33,500 bases of DNA from Adiantum capillus-veneris (GCA_014529385.2 CM043963.1:92959912-92993411); one strand, 5' to 3'. Counted from the stretch's first letter, positions 19,361-28,733 are shown. Numbers and translations: made by a program. The notes: generated by a model not told the origin, from the sequence alone.

Positions 19361-19530
19361 GTATTTTATTTAGATTGCACAAAGGTCTGGTACAATGCTT
19401 CTAGATGCTGTGGTACTTGATGACAACGATGTCGACAATGGTGACAGTGATTGTGACGATGATGACGATGGTGTCATCGTCGAGGTCGAGATCTACGATG
19501 CTAATGGTTGAAATCCAAAAACACTAAGGT
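19361..19530 (+). repeat. Dispersed repeat with acidic ORF tail, copy 2
   Basis: Second copy of 18783-18945, with longer GAT/GAC-rich insert (VLDDNDVDNGDSDCDDDDD) and the same ending DANG followed by TGA instead of TAA. One base inserted near AAAGGTCTGG shifts the upstream frame. Confidence 0.7.
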
Positions 19531-19545
19531 ATACTGTTGCTGCTT

Positions 19546-19657
19546 GGCGACGACTAATCTGTAATCACCAATGTATGCAAGGACTGAACTGCAAAAACAC
19601 TGGCAACGACTAATTTGTAACCACCAATGTATGCAAGGATTGAACTGCAAAAAAACT
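19546..19657. repeat. 56-bp tandem repeat, two copies
   Basis: 19546-19601 and 19602-19657 share ACGACTAAT, CACCAATGTATGCAAGGA and TGAACTGCAAAAA in the same order. Confidence 0.9.
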
Positions 19658-19947
19658 GGCTATTTGAGGCTAAATCCACAAAAACGCTGGTTGTTTATGG
19701 GCGGACATCAGGCTCACCTCCCAACCATAGGGCAAATATGGGCTCACCCATGAGCATGAGGGCCTGTAGTAGCCAGTGGGCTAGCCTCTACCGCAAGAGC
19801 CGGTGTCCCATATCAACGAGCCCACACGAGTACGGGTGTGCGAGCAGTGTCACCATTGGTGTAGAGTCCAAGTGTGGTGATCACACAAGATGATCACAAA
19901 TGAGACTCACTCCTAGACACATAATGGATGGACATCATGTTCACCTC

Positions 19948-20282
19948 TGTTGGGATGCGAGGTTTTGTTGCATCTCTTGTGTGAACAATCTCTTCCACCT
20001 AGAAAAGTCATGTGTCAATGGCCCATGTGAAGAACCCCTTAAAACTCATGCGTAAAGACTAGCCACTTGTATTTGTGCATAGGCACCCACTTTATACCCA
20101 TGTGTCAAAAGGCTGTCTCTTTTGTATATACCTATATAGAGGCATATTATGCTGAATAATATTAAGTCTATCATTTTTGCAACCATACTCTAGTGTATTG
20201 TGTGCCCACTATCAAGCCATAAGTTAATTCTATTCTAATATTATGCCATGAATGGCACATTAACACCACCATAACCCTAACA
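19948..20282 (+). repeat. Element-3 5' LTR (335 bp)
   Basis: Begins TGTTGGGATGC and ends CCCTAACA. It carries a TATA-like segment CCTATATAGAGGC near 20138 on the plus strand, a plausible promoter. It has one copy of a 78-bp unit that is duplicated in the other LTR. Confidence 0.93.
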
Positions 20283-20284
20283 AC

Positions 20285-20298
20285 GGGTATCATAGCAT
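20285..20298 (+). promoter_or_regulatory. Element-3 primer binding site
   Basis: GGGTATCATAGCAT lies two bases after the 5' LTR. It matches the initiator tRNA-Met site TGGTATCAGAGC except at the first base and one internal base, so it is either decayed or a variant. Confidence 0.75.
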
Positions 20299-22150
20299 GC
20301 AATGTGATTAGTATCTCGTAATCACGCTAATCGATCCGCATCTGTTAACCCTGTTTATGTTAGATCTTGTGAGTTCCCTCTTGCTCACAAGATTGAATCA
20401 ATCGCTTTGCATTTGCATTTAAATTAGCGTCAATCTACTTGCTAATTACGCTAGTTTTTGGGCACATTCTTGGTGTATGCCTGGAGCCACTACCCTTGCT
20501 AGAGTCATTGCAATCGATCATACACTTAATCCCTAGTATAATCCCAGTCCAATTGTTCAAGTGTGTTCTAATTCTCCTTCGGAAGAGCTTTCAGTAGCAC
20601 CTTTAATTTTTTATTTTGGAGGTGATTAAGACCATTAATTCCAATTTCTACTTTTGGATGTGTGTGTGTATGTCTTGTGTCTGGGAGCCACTGGTAATCA
20701 ACCCTGACTCGTTTGGTTGGTCCTTTTTTGGCTCATTTTGAATTGTTTTTTGTGGGCTAATCAAGCGGATTCCAAACTTGGGGATCAACTACATTGGATA
20801 GGTTTTTTGGGTCCGGACGAACGGTCTCCAGTGATCGGTTTGCTCTTATCCCGTGGTCGTTCACCGTCCGATTGCCAGCAGCTGCTGCGCCATCGCCCGC
20901 TGTGTCAAACGGCCTTACCCAGTGCATCTGTCGACCTGTCCAGTCCATTGGCGGACATCGTCACGAGCATTAACCGCAGTTCATAAGGTGCCACGTCCGC
21001 CCTATTCAAGAGCCCTTGCCCACGCACTCTAAATCCCATGCTCCACTTGAATCCATGCAAGAGACCCTCCCCACAAAGAGCCTCGGCACCTCTTTTCGTA
21101 CTACTTTCACCACAAGGGCTCATGCACCGGCACCAAACAATGCAAACAACAAGAGTGCACCATTTTGGTCTTACACACTATCAAGCACTATATAAAACAT
21201 TTGCGCATCTCATGTATTCTACACTTACTACATATGTTTATTTCAATGCTTCTACACAAATGCCTATAGTGAGAGGACTAGACACTGCTGGCATGAAACT
21301 GGTAAGACCTTCCTCACGTGCTATAGATATATGCTACGCCTACACAGACATCAATCACTTGTGATGCACTACATGTGACTAGGATAAGAACATCACTAAA
21401 TGAACAACATAAATCATCAATGAGCACCACTAGTGCAATGTATGTGTATTGCACCCCATCCACCATGGAGATTGCATCTTTATCAGAACGGACCAACATC
21501 ATGAATAAAGAAGATCAACATCAACATAAAAATGATGAAGAAAGCATTGACACACACGACGAAGCTCACAACATCAAGATGAAGGGATAGCAGTTGGGGA
21601 ACATACTCCAACATATTCAAGATAATTTCAAAGTTCTTTTGCATAAGCATAAATAATTTGAGGGCTCTTTCCCACATGGTTTTTCCCTCTATTGTACATA
21701 TATGTGCATTTATCTTCCTTTGCATTTTCACAATTTGCATTGGATCAAAACATCAACAACAACATTTATCTTCCTTTGCATTTTCACAATTTGCGTTGGA
21801 TCAAAACATCAACAACAACATCATCAACATATTCGCTACTACAACAGCAACCTATGGCAAGAATACCGACAACAAACTACAACACCTTTTGCAGATTTGT
21901 GCGGGGGAGAAAACCATCCAACAAACAACAAACAAATTGTGATATCAGCATTCTCTCAATTGTACCTTACCCTCTATTTGTGTAAGGGAAATCTTGTGTG
22001 TGAGTCTACACCTTGAAGTTTTGTGTGCCTACACCCTTTGTGTCTAGGAGAGGCAGATTTGTGTTCAAGGGGAGGCTTGTGTTTTGTGTGCCTCACCCTA
22101 GTGTGTTTTGAGGGGAGGATTGTGTAAGTGATATGAAACCAAAACCCAGA
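20299..22150 (+). other. Element-3 interior, no coding capacity recognised
   Basis: Only short overlapping ORFs (such as 20717-20986 and 21038-21364), none with a known motif. A 56-bp tandem repeat occupies 21707-21818 (two copies starting CATTTATCTTCC, with CATCAACAACAACA at the end). Near 21990-22125 a GTGTGCCT...GGGGAGG pattern of about 45 bp recurs two to three times. Confidence 0.7.
21707..21818. repeat. 56-bp tandem repeat, two copies
   Basis: 21707-21762 and 21763-21818 are almost identical (ATTTGCATTGG against ATTTGCGTTGG). Confidence 0.93.
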
Positions 22151-22161
22151 TAGGGGAGGAT
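22151..22161 (+). promoter_or_regulatory. Element-3 polypurine tract
   Basis: TAGGGGAGGAT directly precedes the 3' LTR start. The same AGGGGAGGATTG string occurs 41 bp earlier (22111-22122) and a variant at 22068-22079, so the tract exists in two to three copies. Only the last one adjoins the LTR. Confidence 0.8.
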
Positions 22162-22583
22162 TGTTGGGATGCAAGGTTTTGTTGCATCTCTTGTGTGAAC
22201 AATCTCTTCCTCCTAGAAAAGTCACGTGTCAATAGCCCATGTGAAGAACCCCTTACAATTCATGTGTAAAGACTAGCCACTTGTATTTGTGCATAGGCAG
22301 CCACATTTTATACCCATGTGTCAAAAGTCTGTCCCTTTTGTATATGCCTATATAGAGGCATATTATGCTGAATAATACTAAGTCTATCATTTTGGCAACC
22401 ATACTTTAATCCCTTTTGTATATGCCTATATAGAGGCATATTATGCTGAATAATACTAAGTCTATCATTTTGGCAACCATACTTTAATGTATTGTGTTCC
22501 CAATATCAACCCATAAGCTAATTCTATTCTAATCATTATTATGCCATGAATGGCACCCTAACACATCCACCATAACCCTAACA
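22162..22583 (+). repeat. Element-3 3' LTR (422 bp, internal duplication)
   Basis: Same ends as the 5' LTR. It is longer mainly because a 78-bp unit (22333-22410 and 22411-22488), including the TATA-like segment, is tandemly duplicated. Since LTRs are copied from one template, the duplication arose after insertion in this LTR, or was lost from the other. Confidence 0.93.
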
Positions 22584-23230
22584 ACCTCCCAACCATAGAG
22601 CCATATATGGGCTCACCCCCGAGCCTGAGGGCCTGCAGATGGTGGGCTAGCCTCTATAGCAAGAGCTTGTGTCCCATACCACCGAGCCCACACCAGTACG
22701 GGTGTGCGGCCAGAGTCGCCATCGGTGTAGATTCCTAAACATGTAATGGATGGACATCAGGCTCACCTCCCAACCATAGAGCCAATATGGGCTCACCATT
22801 GAGCCTGAGGGCCTACAGCCTATGGGCTTATCTCTACCGCAAGAGCCGGTGTCCATACCAACGAGCCCACACGAGTACGGGTGTGCAGACCATCGCCATC
22901 GATGTAGAGTCCTAGACACATAATGGGTAGACATCAGGCTCATCTCCCAACCATAGAGCCAATATGGGCTTACCCAAGGGCCTACAACCAGTGGGCTATC
23001 CGCTACCGCAAGAGCTGGTGTCCCATACTAACGAGCCCACACAAGTACGGGTGTGCAGACAGAGTCGCCATTGATGTAGAGTCCAAGTGTGGTGAGCACA
23101 CAAGACGATCGCAAATGAGACTCACTCCTAGATACGTAATGGGTGGACATTAGGCTCACCTCCCAACCATAGAGCCAATATGGGCTCACCCCTGAGACTA
23201 AGGGCCTAAAGGAATTGGGCTAGCCTCTAC

Positions 23231-23610
23231 AGGATCCACTGATTCTTCTGCCGTTAACTGAAATAAATCAGCATCCACTGGTTCATCTCTCAAGGGTGAT
23301 TCTGAATATCCTTCCGTACTTCTTGAAAGAAAATCAGCTCCACAATGGTTTCGGCCAGGCTTATGGAAAATTCTGAATTCAAATTCCATAAGGAACATCA
23401 TCCATCTTATCAGCCTGCCTTGAATAATGACTTTGTTAATCAGAAACAAAAGAGCTTGACGGTCCACATAAAAATGGAATAAATTTCCCAACAGGTAATG
23501 CCTGAACTTTGTAGCGCTAAAACCATTCCAAGGGCTTCTCTCTCAGTAGTCGTATAGCCTTGTTCAGCCTGACTGAATCTGCGACTAGCAAAATAAACCG
23601 GATAGTCCAG
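23231..23610 (-). pseudogene. Gypsy RNase H, truncated
   Basis: The minus strand encodes FASRRFSQAEQGYTTTEREA, then after a frameshift KFRHYLLGNLFHFYVDRQAL and INKVIIQGRLIRW, ending with a ADFLSRSTEG tail. These are the second half of a gypsy RNase H. The frame runs straight into satellite DNA at about 23231. Confidence 0.85.
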
Positions 23611-24932
23611 TTGAACTTAATGGTCTTCTTTGTAAGCTCATATAGTGGTACTGCTTGAGAAGCAAACTTGTGTACAAATCTTCTATAGAAATTCAGATAA
23701 CCCAAGAAAGAACTCAACTCGGAAGCAGTTTTGGGTGCTTTCGCTTGATGAACACACTGTATTTTGTCATTGGCCATCTCTATTCCATTGCGGAAAACCA
23801 CATGTCCCAGTACCTGTCCCTTCCAGACGAGAAAAACAGATTTGAATGGATTCAAACAATCCCGCTTCTCCCGACAGCGTTTGAAAACTATTTCTAGGAA
23901 TAGAAGGTGATGTTCCTCATCTGAATAGACAGTGAAGTCGTCCATGAAAATGGCGAGGAACCGATGAAGAAATTCATTAAACATCTCCATCATACACCGC
24001 TGAAAAGTAGCTGGTGCATTGCACAAGCCAAAAGGCATCACCAGATACATGAAAGCTCCCCACTCAGTGATGAAAGTGGTCTTGGCTCTATCTTCAGGAG
24101 CGATCTGTAATAACTGGTTATAGCTGCTATAACCATCCATGAAGCTATACATCTCATATCTTGCAATCTCATCAAGCAACATATCAGTAAAAGGTAAGGG
24201 AAATGGATCCTTAATAGTCTAGGCATTTAGTTTCCTATAGTCGACACAAACTCTCAATTTTCCATTCTTCTTGGGGATGACGACTATGGGAAATAGCCAA
24301 TCACTGCTTGCCACTTCCGTAATGAACCCAGCTTTGAGAAGATTATCAATCTCCTCCTTGACCTTCTTTGCATAGTTGGGGTTCATCCGGTATCTTTGCA
24401 ATCGTACTGGCCTAGCATCCGGTTTCAGTGGTATTCGGTGCTGACAGACTTCGGGATCTACTCCCTTAAGATCTGTATGTTCCCAGGCAAACACATATTT
24501 ATAGTTCAAGAACATTTTCCGTGCCTTTTCCTTCATTGCCGGGTTGAGGTGCTTGTTAACCTTGATCATTCTAGGATTTTCCTCTGATCCTAGGTTCCAC
24601 TCTTCTACCTCTTGGTCATCTGGAAGCAACCAGTTTGGTCCGCCTCCTTTTCGTTTGGTCGATTCTTCAGCATAATCCCAGGATGGTCCATTCGTTTCTG
24701 AATCAATATTCTCATGTAGAGGGTACGCTTTCAAACATACTGGTTCCTCTACTATACCAGTATCAGCTGGTTCCACCATCCTTCCAGTTAGCTGAACTGT
24801 TCTTTCCCCTGTATTGACTTCAGTAAACTGATCAGGGAAATGTCTCTTCTTCTTGTCAGCCTCCTCTTTGTTCATCAAGACTGCATTCAAGTCAATTTTT
24901 GCCAAAGAAAATATATTCATAGCCGCTAGCAT
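23517..24932 (-). pseudogene. Gypsy reverse transcriptase with one TAG
   Basis: One frame from 24932 to 23517 broken by TAG at 24219-24221 (KLNA-stop-TIKD). The upstream part has the spacer and RT start (YRMNPNYAKKVKEEIDNLL, PIVVIPKKNGKLRVCVDYRK). The downstream part has YSFMDGYSSYNQLLQIAPED, MPFGLCNAPATFQRCMMEM and the active-site FMDDFTVYS (FxDD, as in gypsy RTs), then SSFLGYLNFYRRFVHKFA. Catalytic aspartates are kept. The last 25 codons before 23517 are out of frame relative to RNase H. Confidence 0.93.
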
Positions 24933-25013
24933 TCACTCGATCTTCTTGGCTCTGTACTTTTGACACAACTCCTTCGGCCTCAGTTCCTTTTCCCAGCTCC
25001 TGGTATTGTTGGT

Positions 25014-25397
25014 CTAGATTTGGATTCTGCCACTGGCCCCTTCTATGGTCAAAGTTTGGTTTGCATAGTCATGAACATCATGTGCTGTTCTCAACCATGG
25101 CCGCCCTAGTAGCATCCCATATGCTCCATGCACATCCAGGATTAGGAAACTGGTTTTGAATTTCTCCCTCCCAACTCTTATCTGCATGTTTTCAATCATA
25201 CCCGTCGCCTGTACGACTCTAAGATCTGCCATTCTTACTTTGAATGGTGCTGGTTTCATATTAGTGATGCCCATTCTTTGTTGAAGATGGGTTCCCATTA
25301 TGTTAACTCCTGCCCCTCCATCCAGGATAACGGTTGAGAGAGGTTCCCGCTGCTTCCTGACCTTGTAGTCTACCTGAACAAGTGGAACTTCATCATC
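25014..25397 (-). pseudogene. Gypsy aspartic protease
   Basis: The frame opens after a TGA near 25398, reads VILDGGAGVNIMG (D-G-G-A, the gypsy protease active site) and LLGRPWLRTAHDV (the conserved LLGRPW flap end), and stops at TAG 25014-25016. The same frame leads to RT through another TGA at 24933-24935, so gag-pol downstream of gag was probably one frame with nonsense mutations. Confidence 0.88.
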
Positions 25398-25534
25398 TCA
25401 GACAGCCGTCAGGTCCACTGTTCTAGCCTCTACCTCAGCTTTCTTGCGCTGTCTGATAAAGTTGGCCACCTTAAGCAAGGTTTTTCTTATATCCTCTAGC
25501 TCCACAGTCAGCTTCTGAATTCTATCACAAATTT

Positions 25535-27042
25535 TCACATGAATTTCTTCTCTCTCTCTTGGTCAGACTGATTGTCAGAGCTTGAAGAACTGGTATCTTC
25601 ACACTGCCATTCTTCTTTTGCAATGCTTCCACCCTTTCCATCCACTCTCATTTCATCAGCTAGTCCATGTACCACAGCCAGCATGGTCTCGGTCATGGCC
25701 GGTATTGCTGGTATCCTTTGAATGACTCTAGCTTTGGAACTTTCTGGCTGCTGTGGCAGCTTCTTAGCTAAATCCTCCGCTCTGCTAGTTCCCTCTGCCA
25801 CTCATCTACCACCTTCTCTTTACCTTTTGCCTTCCAAACTTCCCTTTGTTGAGCCCACTTGTTGCTGTTAGGATTGACTGGTGCTTCTGAAGTGTCTGGG
25901 ATTTCTTCAATGACTACTCCCTTGCTCCTGGTAACTACCGTGACTGGGACTGGCTCTAGTGCCTTAGCCTCAGTAGTAGTCGTTATAGGTGCATCTGGAC
26001 ATTGGGCTGCAAAATGATCATACTTCCCAGAAGTATAGCAATTCATGCTCCTGTTTTGGAAATTGCCTCTTCCTCTGCCTCTGCCCATTCCTGGTTGGTA
26101 TCTGCCACGTCCTTGACCAGTACCACTGGTACCTGGTCTCTCCTCTTGAGCTACCTTGACTGGTTCTACCTTCACTGGTTCAGTGTAGGCAACCACTGAT
26201 AGATCCTTTCCTTTCTTAAAGTGGTGAATCGTGATGCCACAATTATTCCATAGGTGACCAAAGGCCTTGCAGTAGGTACATTGTGGACATTCAGTGGAGA
26301 TATGGTCCTTGGATTTGCATCTTGAACACCAAGTCTCCATCTTTTGAACTGGCTGTCTTGTGTGGCTAATTTCGGCAATCTGCCTAGCCATCTCTTCAAT
26401 TTTCTTGGTCCATGATCCCTTATTTGATTTCTCCTTTGCTCGTTCCTTAGAGCTGCTCTCGGAGCTACTGGACATTTCACTGGAATCAGAAGTTTCAGTA
26501 GCAGAGCTACTGCTACTGGTCCTTCGCTTCTTGTGGCTCTTTTCCTTCTTAGCCTGCTGTTCCAGCTTTAATGCCCTTTGGACCAGATCATTGAATTTTT
26601 TTGTAGGGGCTGGTACCTCTTGTTCCCTAAGCTTCTTGCTTCTGAACCCATTCAGGAACCATGCCCTCAATCTCTTCTCAGATGGCGGTTCTTGCGACTG
26701 CCTGGTTAGCTCCTTTATCTTTTCCACATAGCTGCGGACTGACAAATTCCTCTGTTTGATCTTATCTAATTCATAGACAATATCTTCGTCCCCTCTATTG
26801 TCGAAATATTCCAACCTGAAGGCCTTGAGCAATTTGTTATATGATGTGAGCTGGCATGCAGGGTAATGGTAATACCATTTCCTCGCTGCCTCCTTCAAGG
26901 TTTGTGAAAAATATTCCCCCCAATCATCTTCATCAATGTTTTTTAGTTCAGCATACTGCTCGAAAGCTTGTATGTGAACATCTGGATCATCCTTTTCGCC
27001 CCTTTGAATATTGGAAAGGAAATCTTCAGGGAAGCTATGCAA
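25535..27042 (-). pseudogene. Gypsy gag, main part
   Basis: A 424-codon ORF (27042-25768) opens with the capsid region (DPDVHIQAFEQYAELKNI, then TLKEAARKWYYHYP and FDNRGDEDIVYELDKI) followed by a Ser-rich linker (175-200). Three zinc knuckles follow. The first is C239-C242-H247-C252 and the second C255-C258-H263-C268, both complete. The third has C335, S338, H343 and C348, so its second cysteine is replaced by serine. An RG-rich stretch lies at 308-326. A frameshift then moves the tail into the frame of 25801-25535 (Ser-rich, DNQSDQEREKK). Confidence 0.9.
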
Positions 27043-27466
27043 TCATTCCGATTACTATTGATCCTGCCACTTCTCCTCTTAGATTCAGAATGACGCTTGG
27101 GAGCCTTCTTGCAATTGTCAGTGTCAGCATCCCAATCAATCTCTGTCTCTGTCTCAGTGTTAGTGTCTTCTCTGGTTTGTCTGCTAAAAGTACGGTGACT
27201 TCCCTTACTGCCCTTGGTATCCTCATCTCTCTGCCGAGATCGTGAACTCTTGGAACTCTTTGCCTTCCGTGCTTCCCGTTCTGCCCATCGGCATCGAGGA
27301 TGACTGGAGTGCTGTGAGTCCTGCGCCTCATCAACCCGACTATGCTCCTCCTGAGCCTCAATGTCAATCATCTTCTCTTGCTTGGGTCAGACTCTCTTCC
27401 TAACTCCTCAGGAATGGGGTCAACATGAATGGTTGATTTTCGGCCACGATTGGATTTTTGTGCCAT
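27043..27466 (-). pseudogene. Gypsy gag N-terminus, frameshifted
   Basis: An ATG at 27466 starts MAQKSNRGRKSTIHVDPIPE and reaches a TGA near 27371. A shifted frame continues (27371-26943) with a charged, Ser/Lys/Arg-rich segment (AEREARKAKSSKSSRSRQRD), and the capsid region then continues in yet another frame. So at least two frameshifts lie near the gag start. Which ATG was used originally is uncertain; 27466 is closest to the primer site. Confidence 0.65.
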
Positions 27467-27521
27467 TGCTGAAAACTTTGAACTGGGAGAAGAGTCTTTC
27501 AGTCAACGAGCTTCAGCTCGA

Positions 27522-27540
27522 GCCACCATGATCGCCAAAA
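27522..27540 (-). promoter_or_regulatory. Possible gypsy primer binding site
   Basis: On the minus strand TTTTGGCGATCATGGTGGC follows directly after the LTR end TTCCA. Plant gypsy elements often have a TGGCG-type primer site here. I cannot assign the tRNA. Confidence 0.45.
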
Positions 27541-27706
27541 TGGAATTGGAGCTGATCTCTTGAGACAGCTAATTCCAGTGTTGGAAGATTTCAGCTACTA
27601 GTGTAGGAAGATTTCAGACAGCAGACTGGACAGGAATCAGAGACTATACTGGAATTTGGATACTGAAATAAGAATCAGACTTATGTATTGAAATAAGGTT
27701 CAGATT
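27541..27706 (-). repeat. Gypsy 5' LTR fragment (166 bp)
   Basis: Aligns without gaps to 28115-28280 of the solo LTR with six substitutions. It contains the 3' end of the LTR only (as read on the minus strand) and stops inside the CAGATT repeat; beyond it CACTA sequence begins. Confidence 0.9.
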
Positions 27707-28114
27707 GTCTTTTGTCTCATTGTGGCTCTTGTGTTGTCCGTAATGGTTTTGAAGAGTCAACTGCCCAAAAATCAGATGGCTCTTGTCTCATTGTGGCTCT
27801 AGCCCCTTTATACTCAACACAAAACCAATCAATCTCCAAAACAATTTGTTTTAATATAAGATATTCACAATGCTTTAGAAGAAACTTCAAAGTTAATAGT
27901 ATCAACTAAAAAATCTTATTACCCGCTTGCAAACACAAAAGTTGAGTTCATAAATACCAACTACGGTTCCCACATAGCCAAGCTCCTCATCGATAGGGTT
28001 TGTATCTCTTGCACTTGCACGTGATTGCTGCCTAAACGATGAAACAATGCAAGAGTCTTGAGTAACACATCATTGATCAATTTTGTTGACTCAAAGGTGT
28101 TGTCCATATGCCCG
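27707..28114 (-). pseudogene. CACTA DUF4216-like segment
   Basis: The minus strand encodes SARDTNPIDEELGYVGT and VVGIYELNF, then after an AT-rich interval (probably an intron, about 27840-27930) IDWFCVEYKGARATMRQ and FWAVDSSKPLRTTQEP. This order (ARDxNP, a Y-G-x-x-x-x-I-x-E-L segment, then xxDW) is that of DUF4216, the domain following DUF4218 in plant CACTA proteins. It is bounded by gypsy DNA on both sides. Confidence 0.7.
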
Positions 28115-28598
28115 TGGAATTGGAGATGACCTCTTGAGACAGCTAATTCGAGTGTTGGAAGATTTCAGCCACTAGTGTAGGAAGATTTTAGACAGCAGAC
28201 TGGACAGGAATCAGAGACTATACTGGAATTTGGATACTGAAATAAGAATCAGACTCATGTATTGAAATAAGGTTCAGATTCAGATTCAGATTCAGAAGAC
28301 TGGACGAGAAGTAAGTATAATTGGAATATATGCCATGATTGGGATTACACATCAAGATTACAACGAATATGATTTACAGAGAGAAAGTACAGCCGACAAT
28401 ACTGCCAATGATCCTCAAGTACAAGTATAGCCAAGGTGCTAACCCAAATGATAATAATTGCCAACCCGATTACAATGTAATGGGCCCTATTTATACACTT
28501 CAGGTTTACTGTAGTAATTACCATAGTAACTACTAAGTAATTCACTGCCCATCCTCTAAGAAGACGTTCCCACACAGTGAACTATTCAGCCGTCTACA
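28115..28598 (-). mobile_element. Solo gypsy LTR (484 bp)
   Basis: TG...CA ends, with flanks GCCCG (28110-28114) and GCCCA (28599-28603), a 5-bp target duplication with one mismatch. Its first 166 bp match the LTR end next to the gypsy gag. It sits between the DUF4218 and DUF4216 parts of the CACTA element. Solo LTRs arise by recombination between the two LTRs of an element. It includes four CAGATT units at 28275-28298. Confidence 0.8.
28481..28497 (-). promoter_or_regulatory. TATA box of the gypsy LTR
   Basis: The minus strand reads GTGTATAAATAGGGCCC, a textbook TATA box placed about 100-115 bp into the LTR, and so the likely LTR promoter. Confidence 0.75.
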
Positions 28599-28733
28599 GC
28601 CCACATGTTGCTATACACGGATACCTAAAAGTACAGAGCCAAGTACATAAACTCCAAGTAAGAATATTAGAAATTCAAACAATTTCACAATATACATTCA
28701 TAGAGAAATTCAAACTTCTTCATAAATATACAT
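28599..28733. repeat. CACTA DNA with short imperfect repeat
   Basis: Two imperfect copies of an ATATACATTCATAGA-containing unit of about 45 bp at about 28680-28760. No coding frame recognised in this interval. Confidence 0.5.

Larger units (their letters stand above)
19948..22583 (+). mobile_element. Element-3: non-autonomous LTR retrotransposon
   Basis: A 2636-bp plus-strand element with LTRs of 335 and 422 bp, a primer site next to the 5' LTR, a purine-rich tract next to the 3' LTR and a perfect 5-bp target duplication ACCTC (19943-19947 and 22584-22588) inside a satellite unit. The 1.88-kb interior has no gag, protease, integrase or RT motif in any frame that I can find. It must depend on proteins from another element. 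It is larger than typical TRIMs and smaller than LARDs. Confidence 0.93.
19711..23230. repeat. Satellite-like tandem array split by Element-3
   Basis: Units begin near GGCTCACCTCCCAACCATAG and include TATGGGCTCACC, CTCTACCGCAAGAGCC, CGAGCCCACACGAGTACGG and a spacer ending TAATGGATGGACATCA. Taking the ACCTC landmark, successive units measure about 227 bp (to 19947), then after the insertion 181, 177 and 216 bp, plus a partial unit ending near 23230. The longer units carry an extra AAGTGTGGTG...ACTCACTCC stretch of about 40 bp. The longest reading frames are not protein-like. Confidence 0.85.
23231..27706 (-). mobile_element. Truncated Ty3/gypsy element
   Basis: Minus-strand gypsy remnant: partial 5' LTR (27706-27541), primer-site region, gag, protease, RT and RNase H. 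It ends abruptly at about 23231 against the satellite array; integrase and 3' LTR are absent. At the other end only 166 bp of the LTR remain before CACTA DNA begins. Gag and RT style resemble the Tat/Athila side of plant gypsy elements, which is a tentative family call. Several nonsense codons and frameshifts. Confidence 0.88.

Noticed and set aside
20717-20986. ORF inside Element-3 as a gag gene
   Set aside because: No zinc knuckle, capsid motif or protease; composition looks non-coding and overlaps ORFs on the other strand.
19711-23230. CRISPR-like array of direct repeats
   Set aside because: Units are about 180-220 bp, repeats run head to tail without unique spacers, and the DNA is plant-like.
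27707-27801. Tandem duplication around TTGTCTCATTGTGGCTCT in the DUF4216 segment
   Set aside because: Only about 19 bases repeat, about 73 bp apart, and the intervening DNA is not duplicated, so a tandem event is not supported.
28115-28576. Solo LTR ending at CACACA (28576)
   Set aside because: That boundary gives no target duplication, whereas ending at 28598 gives GCCCG/GCCCA with one mismatch.
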